Both the position numbers and the translations under genes were made by a program. A DNA stretch of 64,000 nt from an uncultured Arenicella sp. GTDB taxonomy: Bacteria; Pseudomonadota; Gammaproteobacteria; Arenicellales; Arenicellaceae. The notes under the pieces are model-generated. The model ran no database searches. It saw only the letters and a program-made list of their open reading frames with translations, and was not told the DNA's origin. Every line of letters begins with the position of its first letter. Position 1 is the first letter of the stretch. The stretch is taken from contig CALAKU010000022.1 of the NCBI GenBank assembly GCA_937922925.1, positions 1 through 64,000 on the forward strand, in the 5' to 3' direction. Below are positions 17,889 through 26,873 of the stretch, piece by piece.

Positions 17889-18998
17889 TCAGTCAGCACC
17901 AAAAACGTAGACTTCGGTATCTTCTACACGCAGTGGCAGTTGATCGCCAATCTTAAAGTCGGCGCCCGTGTTATCGCTAGCGACAAAGAGTCGCTCACCA
18001 GTTCTTAGCTCTAACAACAATTCGAGCCGCCCAACTTTATGCGATTGACGCAATAAAGTACCAGTGGTTTCTGACGGCAGGCCCACTTGCACGTCACTTG
18101 GTTTTATTAGGGCGTGCAAGTCTGTGTGCTCTTTGTTTGCGTCTGAGCTTTTATTGTCTGAAATTTTGTCGTCAAAGTCCTTGTGATCTAAGACCATGTT
18201 CGCAACTTTGTGAACCCCGATGGCCGTTTTTATTTGATTTGTTGATTGGCGTTGAGCCGGCAAAACCTTGCCTAAGCCAATAAATTCCGCGACGAACGCT
18301 GACTTAGGCTGTTTGCACATGGCCAGTGGCGTCGCCCATTGTTCTAAGCTACCTTGATTCATCACGCCCACGCGATCGGCGAGCGCAAAGGCTTCGTTCT
18401 GGTCATGGCTAACCAAAACGGCAGTCATGTCGAGTTGTTTTAATAAATCCCGTACCTCTAGGCCCAAGCTTTCACGTAAATGCCGATCTAAGCTTGAAAA
18501 TGGTTCGTCTAATAATAGTAATTTTGGTCTGGGTGCCAATGCTCTGGCTAGCGCGACTCGTTGGCTTTGGCCGCCAGACAACTCATGCGGGTATTGTTTT
18601 GAAAAGTTGCTCAAACCGACCAGCGAGAGCAAATCGTCAACGCGCTCTTTGCGCTTCGAGGCCGATAATTGCTTAAGCCCAAAGCCAACATTCTCGGAAA
18701 CCGTTAAGTGCGGGAACAGAGCATGTTCTTGAAAAACCATGCCGACCATGCGTTTTTCGGGTGACAAAGAATAGCTGGCACTGCAAAGCGTCTGTTGCTC
18801 TAAATCGATTTGGCCCTTCTCTAGGGCCTGAAAGCCACTGATTGCACGTAGGACCGTCGTCTTGCCGCATCCACTTGGGCCGACTAGGCAGGCTAGCTCG
18901 CCCTTATTTAGCTGTAAGCTGAAATCGCTCACAGCAGCAGAGTCGTCTTGGTATGAGACCCGGATGTTTTCGATATTTAAAAACGGTTTGTCGGTCAC
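17889..18998 (-). CDS. FbpC/PotA-type ABC transporter ATP-binding protein
   Basis: A 369-residue ATPase with Walker A GPSGCGKTT, Q-loop VFQEHALFP, signature [15 protein letters not shown], Walker B LLLLDEPFSSLD and switch His VSHDQ, followed by a C-terminal TOBE-like regulatory domain. The architecture matches importers for ferric iron, polyamine, sulfate or molybdate; the FGLKQL and GFQALEKG segments are most like FbpC. The TOBE region contains a polar insertion (DKISDNKSSDANKEH). The start is GTG at 18998, overlapping the argF stop by GTGA, so it is coupled to argF. No permease or binding-protein gene is adjacent, so the substrate cannot be assigned. Confidence 0.85.
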   Translation of the reverse strand: MTDKPFLNIENIRVSYQDDSAAVSDFSLQLNKGELACLVGPSGCGKTTVLRAISGFQALEKGQIDLEQQTLCSASYSLSPEKRMVGMVFQEHALFPHLTVSENVGFGLKQLSASKRKERVDDLLSLVGLSNFSKQYPHELSGGQSQRVALARALAPRPKLLLLDEPFSSLDRHLRESLGLEVRDLLKQLDMTAVLVSHDQNEAFALADRVGVMNQGSLEQWATPLAMCKQPKSAFVAEFIGLGKVLPAQRQSTNQIKTAIGVHKVANMVLDHKDFDDKISDNKSSDANKEHTDLHALIKPSDVQVGLPSETTGTLLRQSHKVGRLELLLELRTGERLFVASDNTGADFKIGDQLPLRVEDTEVYVFGAD

Positions 18999-19897
18999 GC
19001 GAGCAAGTATTCCAATAGGGCTTTTTGCGCGTGCAAACGATTTTCGGCTTCAGCGAATACCACGCTTTGCGACCCATCGATCACCTCAGCACTGACTTCC
19101 ATTCCACGATACGCCGGGAGGCAGTGCATAAACAGAGCATTACTCGCGGCGTAACTCATTAATTTTTCATCCACACAATAGTTGGCGAAGGCTTGTTCGC
19201 GCGCGGTTTTTTCATCCTCTTGGCCCATGCTGGCCCAGGTATCAGTCACCACCACGTCTGCGTTTTTGACAGCACTGATCGCGCTCTCACTGATCTTCAC
19301 ATGGCTTTGATTGAGTTCGAGTAAATCCGCGCGAGGGGCGTAAGCCTCAGGGTGTGCAACTGTTAATTGGAAGTCGAACAAACGCGCCGCATTCATGAAC
19401 GAATGACAAACATTATTGCCATCACCAACCCAAGCAACGCGTGCGCCTTTGATCGAGCCCCGTTGTTCCATCAAGGTTTGCATGTCGGCTAATAATTGGC
19501 AGGGATGAAAATCGTCAGTAAGACCATTGATCACCGGCACACTAGAGTGTTCGGCAAACGTTTCGACTTTACTGTGGGAATCCGTTCGAATCATTATTCC
19601 ATCGACCATCGAGGAGATCACTTTCGCGGTGTCTTCAATTGGTTCGCCGCGCCCTAGCTGAGTATCGTTCGGGCTAAGCATTAAGGCATTGCCGCCTAAT
19701 TGCTGCATACCCGCTTCAAAACTCACGCGCGTGCGTGTTGATGATTTGGTAAATATCATGGCCAAAGACTTTTGCTTGAGCGGCGCAAAGCTTGCGCCTT
19801 CTTTGCGAAGCTGTTTTAACTCGATGGCCCTTTCTATTAGCTCCAACAAGGTATCGCTGGAAAAATCGTCTAGTCGTAAAAAGTGTTGAATGGGCAT
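18995..19897 (-). CDS. argF: Ornithine carbamoyltransferase
   Basis: A 300-residue cytoplasmic transferase making citrulline from ornithine and carbamoyl phosphate. Signatures: the carbamoyl-phosphate site KSSTRTRVSFE near residue 50, DDFHPCQLLAD near 128, DTWASMGQE near 225 and the ornithine-binding HCLPAYRG near 260. Length is normal for the family. It lies 167 bases after argD on the same strand and is followed by the overlapping ABC ATPase gene. Shared arginine regulation with argD and divergent argG is likely, but I see no clear ARG box. Confidence 0.97.
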   Translation of the reverse strand: MPIQHFLRLDDFSSDTLLELIERAIELKQLRKEGASFAPLKQKSLAMIFTKSSTRTRVSFEAGMQQLGGNALMLSPNDTQLGRGEPIEDTAKVISSMVDGIMIRTDSHSKVETFAEHSSVPVINGLTDDFHPCQLLADMQTLMEQRGSIKGARVAWVGDGNNVCHSFMNAARLFDFQLTVAHPEAYAPRADLLELNQSHVKISESAISAVKNADVVVTDTWASMGQEDEKTAREQAFANYCVDEKLMSYAASNALFMHCLPAYRGMEVSAEVIDGSQSVVFAEAENRLHAQKALLEYLLA

Positions 19898-20064
19898 AAG
19901 GTTTAAGTTTCAGGGTTTAAAACTATTGATATTAAAATTGCTAAAGCAGAGAGCGGTGCTAGTGCTCTAGTGCTTAGCGGTTCTTAAAATTAGCCATGCC
20001 TATCGGGGCATCAGAAGTGGCAGCACAGTATCAACGTTCATCGAATGCTTGGTTTATTGATTTT

Positions 20065-21294
20065 CTATGATCGGTTGTTGTCTAACACGCGCTTACAGGT
20101 CATGGCAATTTGCTCACATTGGTCTTTGCTCAGTAATGCCGATGGCAACATGCGAATAACCTTTGCGCCACCGGTAATGTTAACCACCAAGCCTAATTCC
20201 AAAAATTGCATCGCTAGGTTCTCGTACGCTGTTGTTAATTCTACGGCTAACATTAGGCCTTGGCCGCGTATTTCTACAACATTGTCTAGGTCTCCAATTT
20301 GCTGGTTTAGAGCCGCTTTTAGAAATTCCCCAAGCTCGCTTGCTGCCTCAAGTAAGCCTTCATTTTCAATTGTGTCGATGACGGTCAGGCCTACTTTGCA
20401 AGCCAAAGGGTTGCCTCCAAAGGTAGTACCATGAGCGCCCGGGTTTAATAAACGGGCGGCTTCACCTCGAGCTGCGCAGGCACCGATCGGGTAGCCGTTA
20501 CCCAAGGCTTTCGCAGCGGTCATCACATCGGGTCTAATGCCCGCGTGTTGGTAGGCAAACCAACGGCCGGTGCGGCCCATGCCAGCTTGAATTTCATCGA
20601 CGATAAGCAACCAGTTATTGTCATCACAAATTTTACGCAGCCCAGCAAGGTAGTCGTTGCTGGGAATTACAATACCTGCCTCTCCTTGAATCGGCTCAAT
20701 CATGACCGCGACGACATTCTTGTTGCTCGAGTATTCTCGAATCGCGTCGAGATTGTCATAGGGCACATGTTCAAACCCCGGTAATAGTGGCCCAAACCCC
20801 TCTTTGATGGCGGTATTGCCGGTTGCTGAAAGCGCACCAAAAGAGCGGCCATGAAAAGAGCCTTCTGCGCTAAGCACAATCGGGTTGTCTATGCCCCTTG
20901 CGTGCGCATAGCGGCGCGAGATCTTTATAGCGGCTTCATTTGCTTCGGTGCCCGAGTTGGCAAAAAAGACCGCATCCATTTGCGCGATGTCACAAAAGCG
21001 TTGCCCCAATTTGGCTTGCTCAGGTATCTCAAATAAATTGCTAGTGTGCATCAATGCCTGCGCTTGATCGCTGATAGCGGCACTGATGCTTTTGTGGCTA
21101 TGACCTAAAAAACAGACTGCAATGCCGCCCAAGGCGTCTAGATACTCATTGCCTTTGTCGTCCCACAATTGGCAGCCTTCACCACGCACAAAACGTACCG
21201 GTATACGAGCATAGGTCGACATCAGCGGCGCAGTTTGATGCTTGTTCGCTGAGTTAGGGCGAAATTTACCAATAAATTTTTTAAGTAAAGTCAT
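20065..21294 (-). CDS. argD: Acetylornithine aminotransferase
   Basis: A 409-residue class III PLP aminotransferase of arginine biosynthesis (also able to act on succinyl-diaminopimelate in relatives). Family motifs: YLDALGGIAVCFLGHSH, the glycine-rich SGTEANEAAIK, SFHGRSFGALS, the PLP-binding IVDEIQAGMGRTG, and the Schiff-base Lys in TAAKALGNGYPIGA. Compared with most ArgD proteins, which begin near STYARIPV, this start adds about 24 residues (basic MTLLKKFIGKF). The ATG at 21294 has GAG-rich sequence upstream; the ATG at 21222 lacks one, so the longer form is kept. A hairpin followed by TTTT sits just upstream. Confidence 0.95.
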   Translation of the reverse strand: MTLLKKFIGKFRPNSANKHQTAPLMSTYARIPVRFVRGEGCQLWDDKGNEYLDALGGIAVCFLGHSHKSISAAISDQAQALMHTSNLFEIPEQAKLGQRFCDIAQMDAVFFANSGTEANEAAIKISRRYAHARGIDNPIVLSAEGSFHGRSFGALSATGNTAIKEGFGPLLPGFEHVPYDNLDAIREYSSNKNVVAVMIEPIQGEAGIVIPSNDYLAGLRKICDDNNWLLIVDEIQAGMGRTGRWFAYQHAGIRPDVMTAAKALGNGYPIGACAARGEAARLLNPGAHGTTFGGNPLACKVGLTVIDTIENEGLLEAASELGEFLKAALNQQIGDLDNVVEIRGQGLMLAVELTTAYENLAMQFLELGLVVNITGGAKVIRMLPSALLSKDQCEQIAMTCKRVLDNNRS

Positions 21295-21310
21295 GATCTC
21301 TAAAAGTAAG

Positions 21311-21330
21311 AAAAGCGCCCAGAGGGCGCC
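21311..21330 (-). terminator. Terminator-like hairpin directly upstream of argD (possible attenuator)
   Basis: GCGCCC (21315-21320) and GGGCGC (21324-21329) form a 6-bp GC stem with a 3-base loop; read on the minus strand it is followed by TTTTCTTACTTTT and then the argD start about 20 bases later. A terminator-shaped element between a biosynthetic gene's promoter region and its start is what attenuation would need. The upstream minus-strand leader also contains two near-copies of GGTCG(G/T)TTAA. No obvious Arg-rich leader peptide was found. Confidence 0.5.
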
Positions 21331-21572
21331 TTAAACGACCGTCTTAACCGACCATCTCAAAGGCTTCTGCTAAATTAAGCCTGTTCTCAAGTCGTTGGCC
21401 TGCGCTGATATTCGCGAACCACGGTAGTATTAGTGCTTAAGTCTAACCTACGTGCGGCGTGAAGCAAGGTTTTTAAACGCATTCGCAATGGCTTTGGCTT
21501 GACCTTTCGCCGCGCAAACAGGACACTACGCGCAAAATCTCGGATAACGATTAGTTAACTCAGGTGGCATAA

Positions 21573-22778
21573 ATGAGCAGCATCAAAAAAGTAGTTTTGG
21601 CCTATTCAGGGGGGCTCGACACTTCGATCATCCTTAAGTGGTTGCAGCAAGAATACGATTGTGAAGTCGTGACCTTCACGGCCGACATTGGGCAGGGCGA
21701 GGAAGTAGAACCTGCGCGCGCCAAAGCACAGGCGATGGGCGCATCTGAAATCTACATTGATGATCTGCGTGAAGAATTTGCGCACGACTTCGTTTTTCCC
21801 ATGATGCGAGCCAATGCCATCTATGAGGGCGAATACCGCCTGGGCACCTCAATTGCCCGGCCGTTGATTGCCAAAAGATTAATCGAAATCGCCAACGAAA
21901 CAGGGGCCGATGCCATTTCACACGGCGCGACCGGCAAAGGCAATGATCAAGTACGCTTTGAGCTGGGCGCCTACGCATTGAGGCCTGATATCAAGATTAT
22001 TGCTCCGTGGCGAGAATGGGATCTCAGCTCGCGCGAGAAGCTGATGGCCTATGCGGCTGAGCACAAGATTGAAGTTGAAAAGAAAAAAGACGGTAAGTCG
22101 CAATATTCTATGGATGCTAATTTGCTGCATATCTCCTACGAAGGCGGCATTTTAGAAGACCCTTGGGCAGCCGCCGAGCAAGACATGTGGCGATGGACTG
22201 TCGCGCCTGAAGACGCGCCAGACGAAGCTGAGGTGCTAGAGCTTGAATACCAGCATGGCGATATTGTTGCGATTAACGGTTGGGAGATGACGCCAGCTAA
22301 AGTGATGACCAAGCTCAATGAGATCGGTGGTAAACACGGGATAGGCCGTGATGATATTGTTGAAAATCGCTACGTGGGCATGAAGTCGCGAGGCTGTTAT
22401 GAAACACCTGCGGGCACAATTATGTTGCGCGCACACCGAGCGATGGAGTCTCTTACGCTTGATCGGGAGGTTGCGCATCTAAAAGACGAACTAATGCCTC
22501 GCTATGCCAAGCTTATTTACAATGGTTACTGGTGGAGCCCAGAGCGAGAAATGATGCAAACCATGATCGACGCTTCTCAACAGCATGTGAATGGCACGGT
22601 TCGCGTTAAACTTTATAAGGGCAACGTGAGTATCGAAGGTCGTAAGTCGATGGATGACTCTTTGTTTGACGAACGCATTGCCACCTTTGAGGACGACGAA
22701 GGTGCCTACAACCAAGCCGACGCCGAGGGTTTTATCAAGCTGAATGCCCTGCGATTGAGAATCGGTGCAAGACGCTAA
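21573..22778 (+). CDS. argG: Argininosuccinate synthase
   Basis: A 401-residue ATP-dependent ligase joining citrulline and aspartate. Signatures: the N-type ATP pyrophosphatase loop AYSGGLDTS near residue 10, [10 protein letters not shown], the citrulline/aspartate-binding [15 protein letters not shown], and the C-terminal WSPEREM segment. The ATG at 21573 is preceded by AGGTGG (21562-21567). It is transcribed away from argD, with 278 bases between the starts forming a shared regulatory region. The next gene overlaps its 3' end by 14 bases. Confidence 0.98.
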   Translation: MSSIKKVVLAYSGGLDTSIILKWLQQEYDCEVVTFTADIGQGEEVEPARAKAQAMGASEIYIDDLREEFAHDFVFPMMRANAIYEGEYRLGTSIARPLIAKRLIEIANETGADAISHGATGKGNDQVRFELGAYALRPDIKIIAPWREWDLSSREKLMAYAAEHKIEVEKKKDGKSQYSMDANLLHISYEGGILEDPWAAAEQDMWRWTVAPEDAPDEAEVLELEYQHGDIVAINGWEMTPAKVMTKLNEIGGKHGIGRDDIVENRYVGMKSRGCYETPAGTIMLRAHRAMESLTLDREVAHLKDELMPRYAKLIYNGYWWSPEREMMQTMIDASQQHVNGTVRVKLYKGNVSIEGRKSMDDSLFDERIATFEDDEGAYNQADAEGFIKLNALRLRIGARR

Positions 22779-23469
22779 GCTCAAGCGCCCATCGGTGGCG
22801 GTGATCGTGCCACTTCTAAACGAAGTGGTGGGGTTGCCAAGTTTGCTTGGTCATCTCGAACAGATCGAGGCCGACGAAATTATATTGGTCGATGGCGGCA
22901 GTGATGATGGTTCCCTAGCGCTTTTACAAGCGAGTGATTTTACTTGGCTGAGCAGTGATGCTGGCCGCGGCTTACAAATGAACAAAGGCGCGCAGCAGGC
23001 CAAATCAGATTATCTTTTGTTTTTGCACGCTGACACTCGTTTACCGTCGACTTGGCGAGCGCACTTAGGTGGCCAATGGGGGAGATATAACGTCAAATTT
23101 GAACAGGGCGCAGGGCGTGGGCTCAGTTTTAAGGCCTTAGGTTTTGCTATGGTTGCTCGGTTTATGAATTGGCGTTCGCGTCTCAGTGGTATCGCTACGG
23201 GCGATCAAGCGATCTTTGTAAAGCGAGCGCTGTTTGAGAGCATTGGCGGCTATTCAAGCCAACCGATTATGGAAGACGTCGCGTTGTCGAAACGCTTGCT
23301 AGATGTGGCTAGGCCTAAAATCGTGTTCGATAAAGTGTCAACCAGCGCACGTCGTTGGGAAAAAGACGGCTTATGGCGAACCATCGTTTTAATGTGGCGC
23401 TTGCGGTTGGCCTATGCGTTTGGTTCGCAGCCTACCGACTTAAAACAATACTATCGAGATGTACGTTAA
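22765..23469 (+). CDS. Family 2 glycosyltransferase, rSAM/selenodomain-associated type 2 (TIGR04283-like)
   Basis: A 234-residue GT2-fold protein: [10 protein letters not shown] at the N-terminus, the nucleotide-binding DGGSDDGS, the metal-binding [11 protein letters not shown] (DxD-like), and [13 protein letters not shown] with EDVALSKRL downstream. This pattern matches the small transferases called 'rSAM/selenodomain-associated transferase 2'. The start is GTG at 22765, overlapping argG by 14 bases; a second GTG at 22795 is possible. It is followed three bases later by its usual partner, so the two are cotranscribed with argG. The substrate is unknown. Confidence 0.8.
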   Translation: MQDAKLKRPSVAVIVPLLNEVVGLPSLLGHLEQIEADEIILVDGGSDDGSLALLQASDFTWLSSDAGRGLQMNKGAQQAKSDYLLFLHADTRLPSTWRAHLGGQWGRYNVKFEQGAGRGLSFKALGFAMVARFMNWRSRLSGIATGDQAIFVKRALFESIGGYSSQPIMEDVALSKRLLDVARPKIVFDKVSTSARRWEKDGLWRTIVLMWRLRLAYAFGSQPTDLKQYYRDVR

Positions 23470-23472
23470 CGA

Positions 23473-24114
23473 GTGAATATCCCTCTCATTCTGTTTGCCA
23501 AAGCGCCGATTCCTGGGCAAGTTAAAACTCGTTTGCAAACGCATTGCAGCGAGGCTCAGGCCGCAAAGATATTCGAAATTCTGCTAGAAACTACAATTAG
23601 TAATGTCTGTCGTCATTGGCCGGGCGATGTAGTATTTAGCGTGTGGCTAGATCATTCCCATTCATTTATTCAGGCTTTACTTAAGCAGTATCCCTTAAAG
23701 CTAGACCATCAAACTGACGGTCATTTGGGCGAGAAAATGCATGCAGCGCTGTCTAGCTGGGGTTATCCTGCCGCGGTAATGGGTTGTGATGTTCCAGTTG
23801 TTCAACCGCACGTTTTTCAAGATGCTTATGCGCAACTAGAGAATGGCCATAATGTGATTGGGCCTTCGATAGATGGGGGATACTACTTTCTGGGTTTGTG
23901 CCAAGCCGCCGAACCCTTGTTTGTAGATCAAGCATGGGGTGGTGACCAAGTATTCGCTGAGACCGAGCGTCGAGCGACGGCAATAGGTTTGCCTCTTAAT
24001 CAGTTAAGCACCGATCAAGATGTTGATACTTGGCCGGACTTATTACGCTTAGTCGACACATTGCCGGCGCTTAGAAAATACCTTTTGGACGAAAGGTTGA
24101 TCGCGCCAAACTGA
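23473..24114 (+). CDS. DUF2064 / rSAM-selenodomain-associated transferase 1 (TIGR04282-like)
   Basis: A 213-residue nucleotidyl/glycosyltransferase-like protein with the family N-terminus LILFAKAPIPGQVKTRLQ, an AVMGCDVPVV strand (DxP replacing DxD), and the IGPSIDGGYYFLGL and WGGDQVFAET motifs. This family commonly pairs with the TIGR04283-like protein encoded just upstream. The GTG start at 23473 lies three bases after the previous stop. The biochemical reaction is not established. No radical SAM or selenodomain gene is adjacent. Confidence 0.85.
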   Translation: MNIPLILFAKAPIPGQVKTRLQTHCSEAQAAKIFEILLETTISNVCRHWPGDVVFSVWLDHSHSFIQALLKQYPLKLDHQTDGHLGEKMHAALSSWGYPAAVMGCDVPVVQPHVFQDAYAQLENGHNVIGPSIDGGYYFLGLCQAAEPLFVDQAWGGDQVFAETERRATAIGLPLNQLSTDQDVDTWPDLLRLVDTLPALRKYLLDERLIAPN

Positions 24115-24202
24115 CTGGCGTTAATCTTTTTGAGCCATGCATGTTGAACCTTGCGTACTGAATCTTGTATGGAGTGCGCTCCAACGCAATTCACACTCCA
24201 AC

Positions 24203-24246
24203 AAAGCTCAAGCTCGAAGAAAGCTTAAGTCGGAAGAAAGCTCAAG
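24203..24246. repeat. 17-bp imperfect tandem repeat across the msrB stop codon
   Basis: Units at 24203-24219, 24220-24236 and a partial one at 24237-24246, each beginning AAAGCT(C/T)AAG and ending GAAG. The msrB stop codon (24225-24227, minus strand) lies in the middle unit, so one copy is coding and the others lie downstream. The units differ at several positions, so this is an older duplication than the chpA arrays. Confidence 0.75.
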
Positions 24247-24776
24247 GCTACACCATTGTTACAATATCGAAGCCCGGTAGGTGCGGGGCCGTCTTTGAAT
24301 ACGTGCCCTTGATGGCCGCCGCAGCGGGCACAATGATACTCAGTTCTTGGCACGATGAGTTTGAAATCCGTTTTGGTTTCAATGCGCCCTTCGATGGCGT
24401 CGAAGAAGCTCGGCCAGCCCGTGCCGCTATCAAATTTTGATTCTGAACTAAACAAGATTAAGCCACATCCCGCGCAAGCAAATTCGCCCTGTCTTTTTTC
24501 ATCATTCAACGGGCTGGTAAATGGCCGTTCCGTTCCTTCTTTGCGTAAAACATAGTAAGCGTCTTGATCTAATACGCTTTGCCATTGCTCGCTACTCAAC
24601 TTGAGTGGTTCAATCGAGCTAGGGTTTGCGTCTAAGCCTTCAAGAATTTCTAATGTGGATTCGGTCATATCGAGTTGGTCTTTTGTTGACGTCGTATTTT
24701 GGCCAATTGCAAGGCGCCAAGCAAGGCCGCCAACGGCACCAGTAACGCCCAAAGAAAGAAGTGTTCGTCTGTTCAT
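24225..24776 (-). CDS. msrB: Peptide-methionine (R)-S-oxide reductase with N-terminal export signal
   Basis: About 183 residues from ATG at 24776 (ATG at 24782 and 24821 are also open). The start chosen gives MNRRTLLSLGVTGAVGG, a Tat-like RR-x-x-L signal with hydrophobic core, so the enzyme is probably exported to the periplasm. The catalytic domain has the zinc pairs CAGCG and CARCGGHQGH, the SGTGWPSF substrate site, and the catalytic Cys in LRYCNNGVAL. It reduces Met-R-sulfoxide in damaged proteins. It converges with the DUF2064 gene and is transcribed away from the DUF2853 gene. A 17-bp tandem repeat spans its stop codon. Confidence 0.9.
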   Translation of the reverse strand: MNRRTLLSLGVTGAVGGLAWRLAIGQNTTSTKDQLDMTESTLEILEGLDANPSSIEPLKLSSEQWQSVLDQDAYYVLRKEGTERPFTSPLNDEKRQGEFACAGCGLILFSSESKFDSGTGWPSFFDAIEGRIETKTDFKLIVPRTEYHCARCGGHQGHVFKDGPAPTGLRYCNNGVALSFLPT

Positions 24777-24996
24777 GATCATATACCCATTATTCTCTAT
24801 GCAGGTCGATTTAATTTTCACAACTGCGTATTGAATGAGACCGTATCAGCCTCAATCCGCTTGCCTCTTTTAAATTTTGTAAATTGACATTTATTTTTGT
24901 CATCCATTGGGGTAATGTCTAGCAGTCGTTGATCAAGGCAAAAAAAGCGTTGACAGCGCAGTATCGCAACACTAACCCACCAGCGGGAGATAATTA

Positions 24997-25338
24997 ATGA
25001 GCAAGCGTGATGATTTAATCGCTAAGTATGCCGGCGATTTAGAAAATAAGTGTGGCATGAAGCCAGACATGAAATTGTTAAAGGCGGTGACTATCGCCTG
25101 CGGCCCTTCGATTTATAACGCAGACGCCAGCACGGTGTCTTCAGGCGACAAAAAAGAACTTGATCGTGTTAAGAAAAACTTCTTGATGAAGAAGCTCGGC
25201 TTGGCCGACTCTCCTAAGTTAGATGAAGGTATTCAAGCGTGTATCGATACCTATGGGCGTTCTAACCGTAATAAGTATCGCGCCGTCATGTATTACATGT
25301 TGACCAAGCATTTTCGTAAGGGCTCAGTCTTTAAATAA
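24997..25338 (+). CDS. DUF2853 family protein
   Basis: A 113-residue small soluble protein matching DUF2853: N-terminal SKRDDLIAKYAGDLENKCG, central ACGPSIYNADASTVSSGDKKEL and C-terminal NKYRAVMYYMLTKHF. It is highly charged, with no signal or membrane segment. The ATG has GGGAGA about seven bases upstream (GCGGGAGATAATTA), a good ribosome binding site, and a rho-independent terminator follows. It is monocistronic. The function of the family is not known. Confidence 0.9.
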   Translation: MSKRDDLIAKYAGDLENKCGMKPDMKLLKAVTIACGPSIYNADASTVSSGDKKELDRVKKNFLMKKLGLADSPKLDEGIQACIDTYGRSNRNKYRAVMYYMLTKHFRKGSVFK

Positions 25339-25363
25339 GTAGAGATTGCTTTGTCACTAAGAG

Positions 25364-25388
25364 GGCCGCTAATACAGCGGCCTTTTTT
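25364..25388 (+). terminator. Rho-independent terminator after the DUF2853 gene
   Basis: GGCCGCT (25364-25370) and AGCGGCC (25376-25382) form a perfect 7-bp stem with a 5-base loop, followed by TTTTTT. It is oriented for the plus-strand gene; on the minus strand no T-run follows, so it does not obviously serve trkH. Confidence 0.92.
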
Positions 25389-25427
25389 GTGGTTGCTTTA
25401 ATGTAAGCCAGTACGGGTAAACACGGA

Positions 25428-26870
25428 TTAGTCACGCCAGAAGGTAATGGTAAACAGCACCAGTAAGGTAAAAAGCTCTAGTCGACCCAGGAGCATGGCG
25501 AAAGAAAGTATCCACTTAGCCGCGTCATTGATTTCCGCATAATGATTGGCAACGCCATTCAAACCCGGCCCAAGATTGTTTAAGCAGGCTGCGGCAGCTG
25601 AAAAAGCGGTTATCCAATCAAGCCCGACCAGACTCAATAAGAATCCAATCACAGCAAAACAAAAAATGTACATGGAAAAAAACGCAGTAACTGCGGCAAT
25701 GATATTGGGGTTAATCACTTGGCCATTGGTTTTGATCGACAGCACTGCATTCGGATGAATTAAACGCACAATCTCTTTGCGGCCCTGTTTGTACATCATT
25801 TGAATGCGCATCACCTTTATTCCACCTGCAGTGGAGCCCGCGCAACCGCCTATAAAGCTGAGCAAAATAAGCAGTACTGGCAGCGCACCAGGCCACCAAG
25901 CAAAACCAGTTGAGGTAAAGCCGGTGGTTGTCGCTATCGACACCAGATGGAAAACGCCTTGGCGAACTACGGTTTCGGTATCGGCATAAACCGACTGCAT
26001 CGTAAGACCGATCACCACCGCTACAGCGGCGAGACCAATCAAGGCCAAAAAGAAACGAAACTCACTATCTCGCACATAAGGCAAGGCGGAGCGTTGCCGC
26101 CATGACAGAAAGTGTAGAGAAAAGTTGGCTGACGCGAGCAGCATAAAGAATACTGCAACCCATTCGATTGCGGCGCTGTCAAAGTAGCCTAGGCTATTGT
26201 CGTGCGTTGAGAAGCCGCCAATGGCGATGGTCGAGAAGGCGTGGCCCAGAGCATCAAACCACGGCATGCCCGCAACCCGGTAGGCCACACAACAAGCAAT
26301 AGTGAGGCTGAGGTAGATATACCAAAGTGCTTTGGCGCTCTCGGCGATGCGCGGCGCGAGTTTGTTGTCTTTCATCGGCCCGGGTGTTTCTGCTCGATAT
26401 AACTGCATGCCGCCGATTCCGAGCATGGGCATGATGGCTACCGCTAAAACCACGATGCCCATGCCGCCTAACCACTGCAATTGCTGACGATAGTAGAGTG
26501 TGGATTCAGGCAGTGATTCGAGTTGCGTGTAGATTGTCGCGCCGGTAGTGGTTAAGCCCGACATCGATTCAAAAAAAGCATCCGTTACTGAAAGAGGTGA
26601 GGCGTGAGTGAAAATAAATGGCAAAGCCCCGAAGGTTGCTAATACCGTCCAAAACATGACCACCACCAAAAAGCCATCGCGGTATCGCAAGTCGCTTTTG
26701 CTTGTGCGCGTCATAGCCCACAAGATCAAGCCCGTCAAAAAGGTGAGGGCAAAACTAAGGCCGAAGGGAAATGAATTACCATCACGATAAATCAAAGACA
26801 CCAACAAAGGCGTCAAATGCGTGACACTGAACAGGAGTAGTAAAACGCCCAGAATTCGTAAAACTTGCAT
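25428..26870 (-). CDS. trkH: Trk potassium uptake transmembrane subunit TrkH
   Basis: A 480-residue inner-membrane potassium channel subunit with about ten hydrophobic helices. Selectivity-loop motifs of the TrkH/KtrB family are visible: SGLTTTGATIY near residue 115, the IGGFSTHD loop, TTTGFTSTGF and CLNNLGPG. SFIGGCAGSTAGGIKVMR is also characteristic. It lies 54 bases downstream of trkA, its cytoplasmic gating partner, in the same direction. The intervening gap consists almost entirely of 17-bp tandem repeats. The start ATG at 26870 is well placed for the family. Confidence 0.97.
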   Translation of the reverse strand: MQVLRILGVLLLLFSVTHLTPLLVSLIYRDGNSFPFGLSFALTFLTGLILWAMTRTSKSDLRYRDGFLVVVMFWTVLATFGALPFIFTHASPLSVTDAFFESMSGLTTTGATIYTQLESLPESTLYYRQQLQWLGGMGIVVLAVAIMPMLGIGGMQLYRAETPGPMKDNKLAPRIAESAKALWYIYLSLTIACCVAYRVAGMPWFDALGHAFSTIAIGGFSTHDNSLGYFDSAAIEWVAVFFMLLASANFSLHFLSWRQRSALPYVRDSEFRFFLALIGLAAVAVVIGLTMQSVYADTETVVRQGVFHLVSIATTTGFTSTGFAWWPGALPVLLILLSFIGGCAGSTAGGIKVMRIQMMYKQGRKEIVRLIHPNAVLSIKTNGQVINPNIIAAVTAFFSMYIFCFAVIGFLLSLVGLDWITAFSAAAACLNNLGPGLNGVANHYAEINDAAKWILSFAMLLGRLELFTLLVLFTITFWRD

Positions 26871-26873
26871 GGC

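Noticed and set aside
21400..21572. ARG boxes for ArgR in the argD-argG region
   Set aside because: Several AT-rich stretches with ATTCGCG or TTAAAC were considered, but none fits the TNTGAAT-like half-site pattern well enough to report.
24880..24960. TTGACA-containing promoter before the DUF2853 gene
   Set aside because: Two TTGACA matches exist but neither is followed by a good -10 at 16-18 bases.
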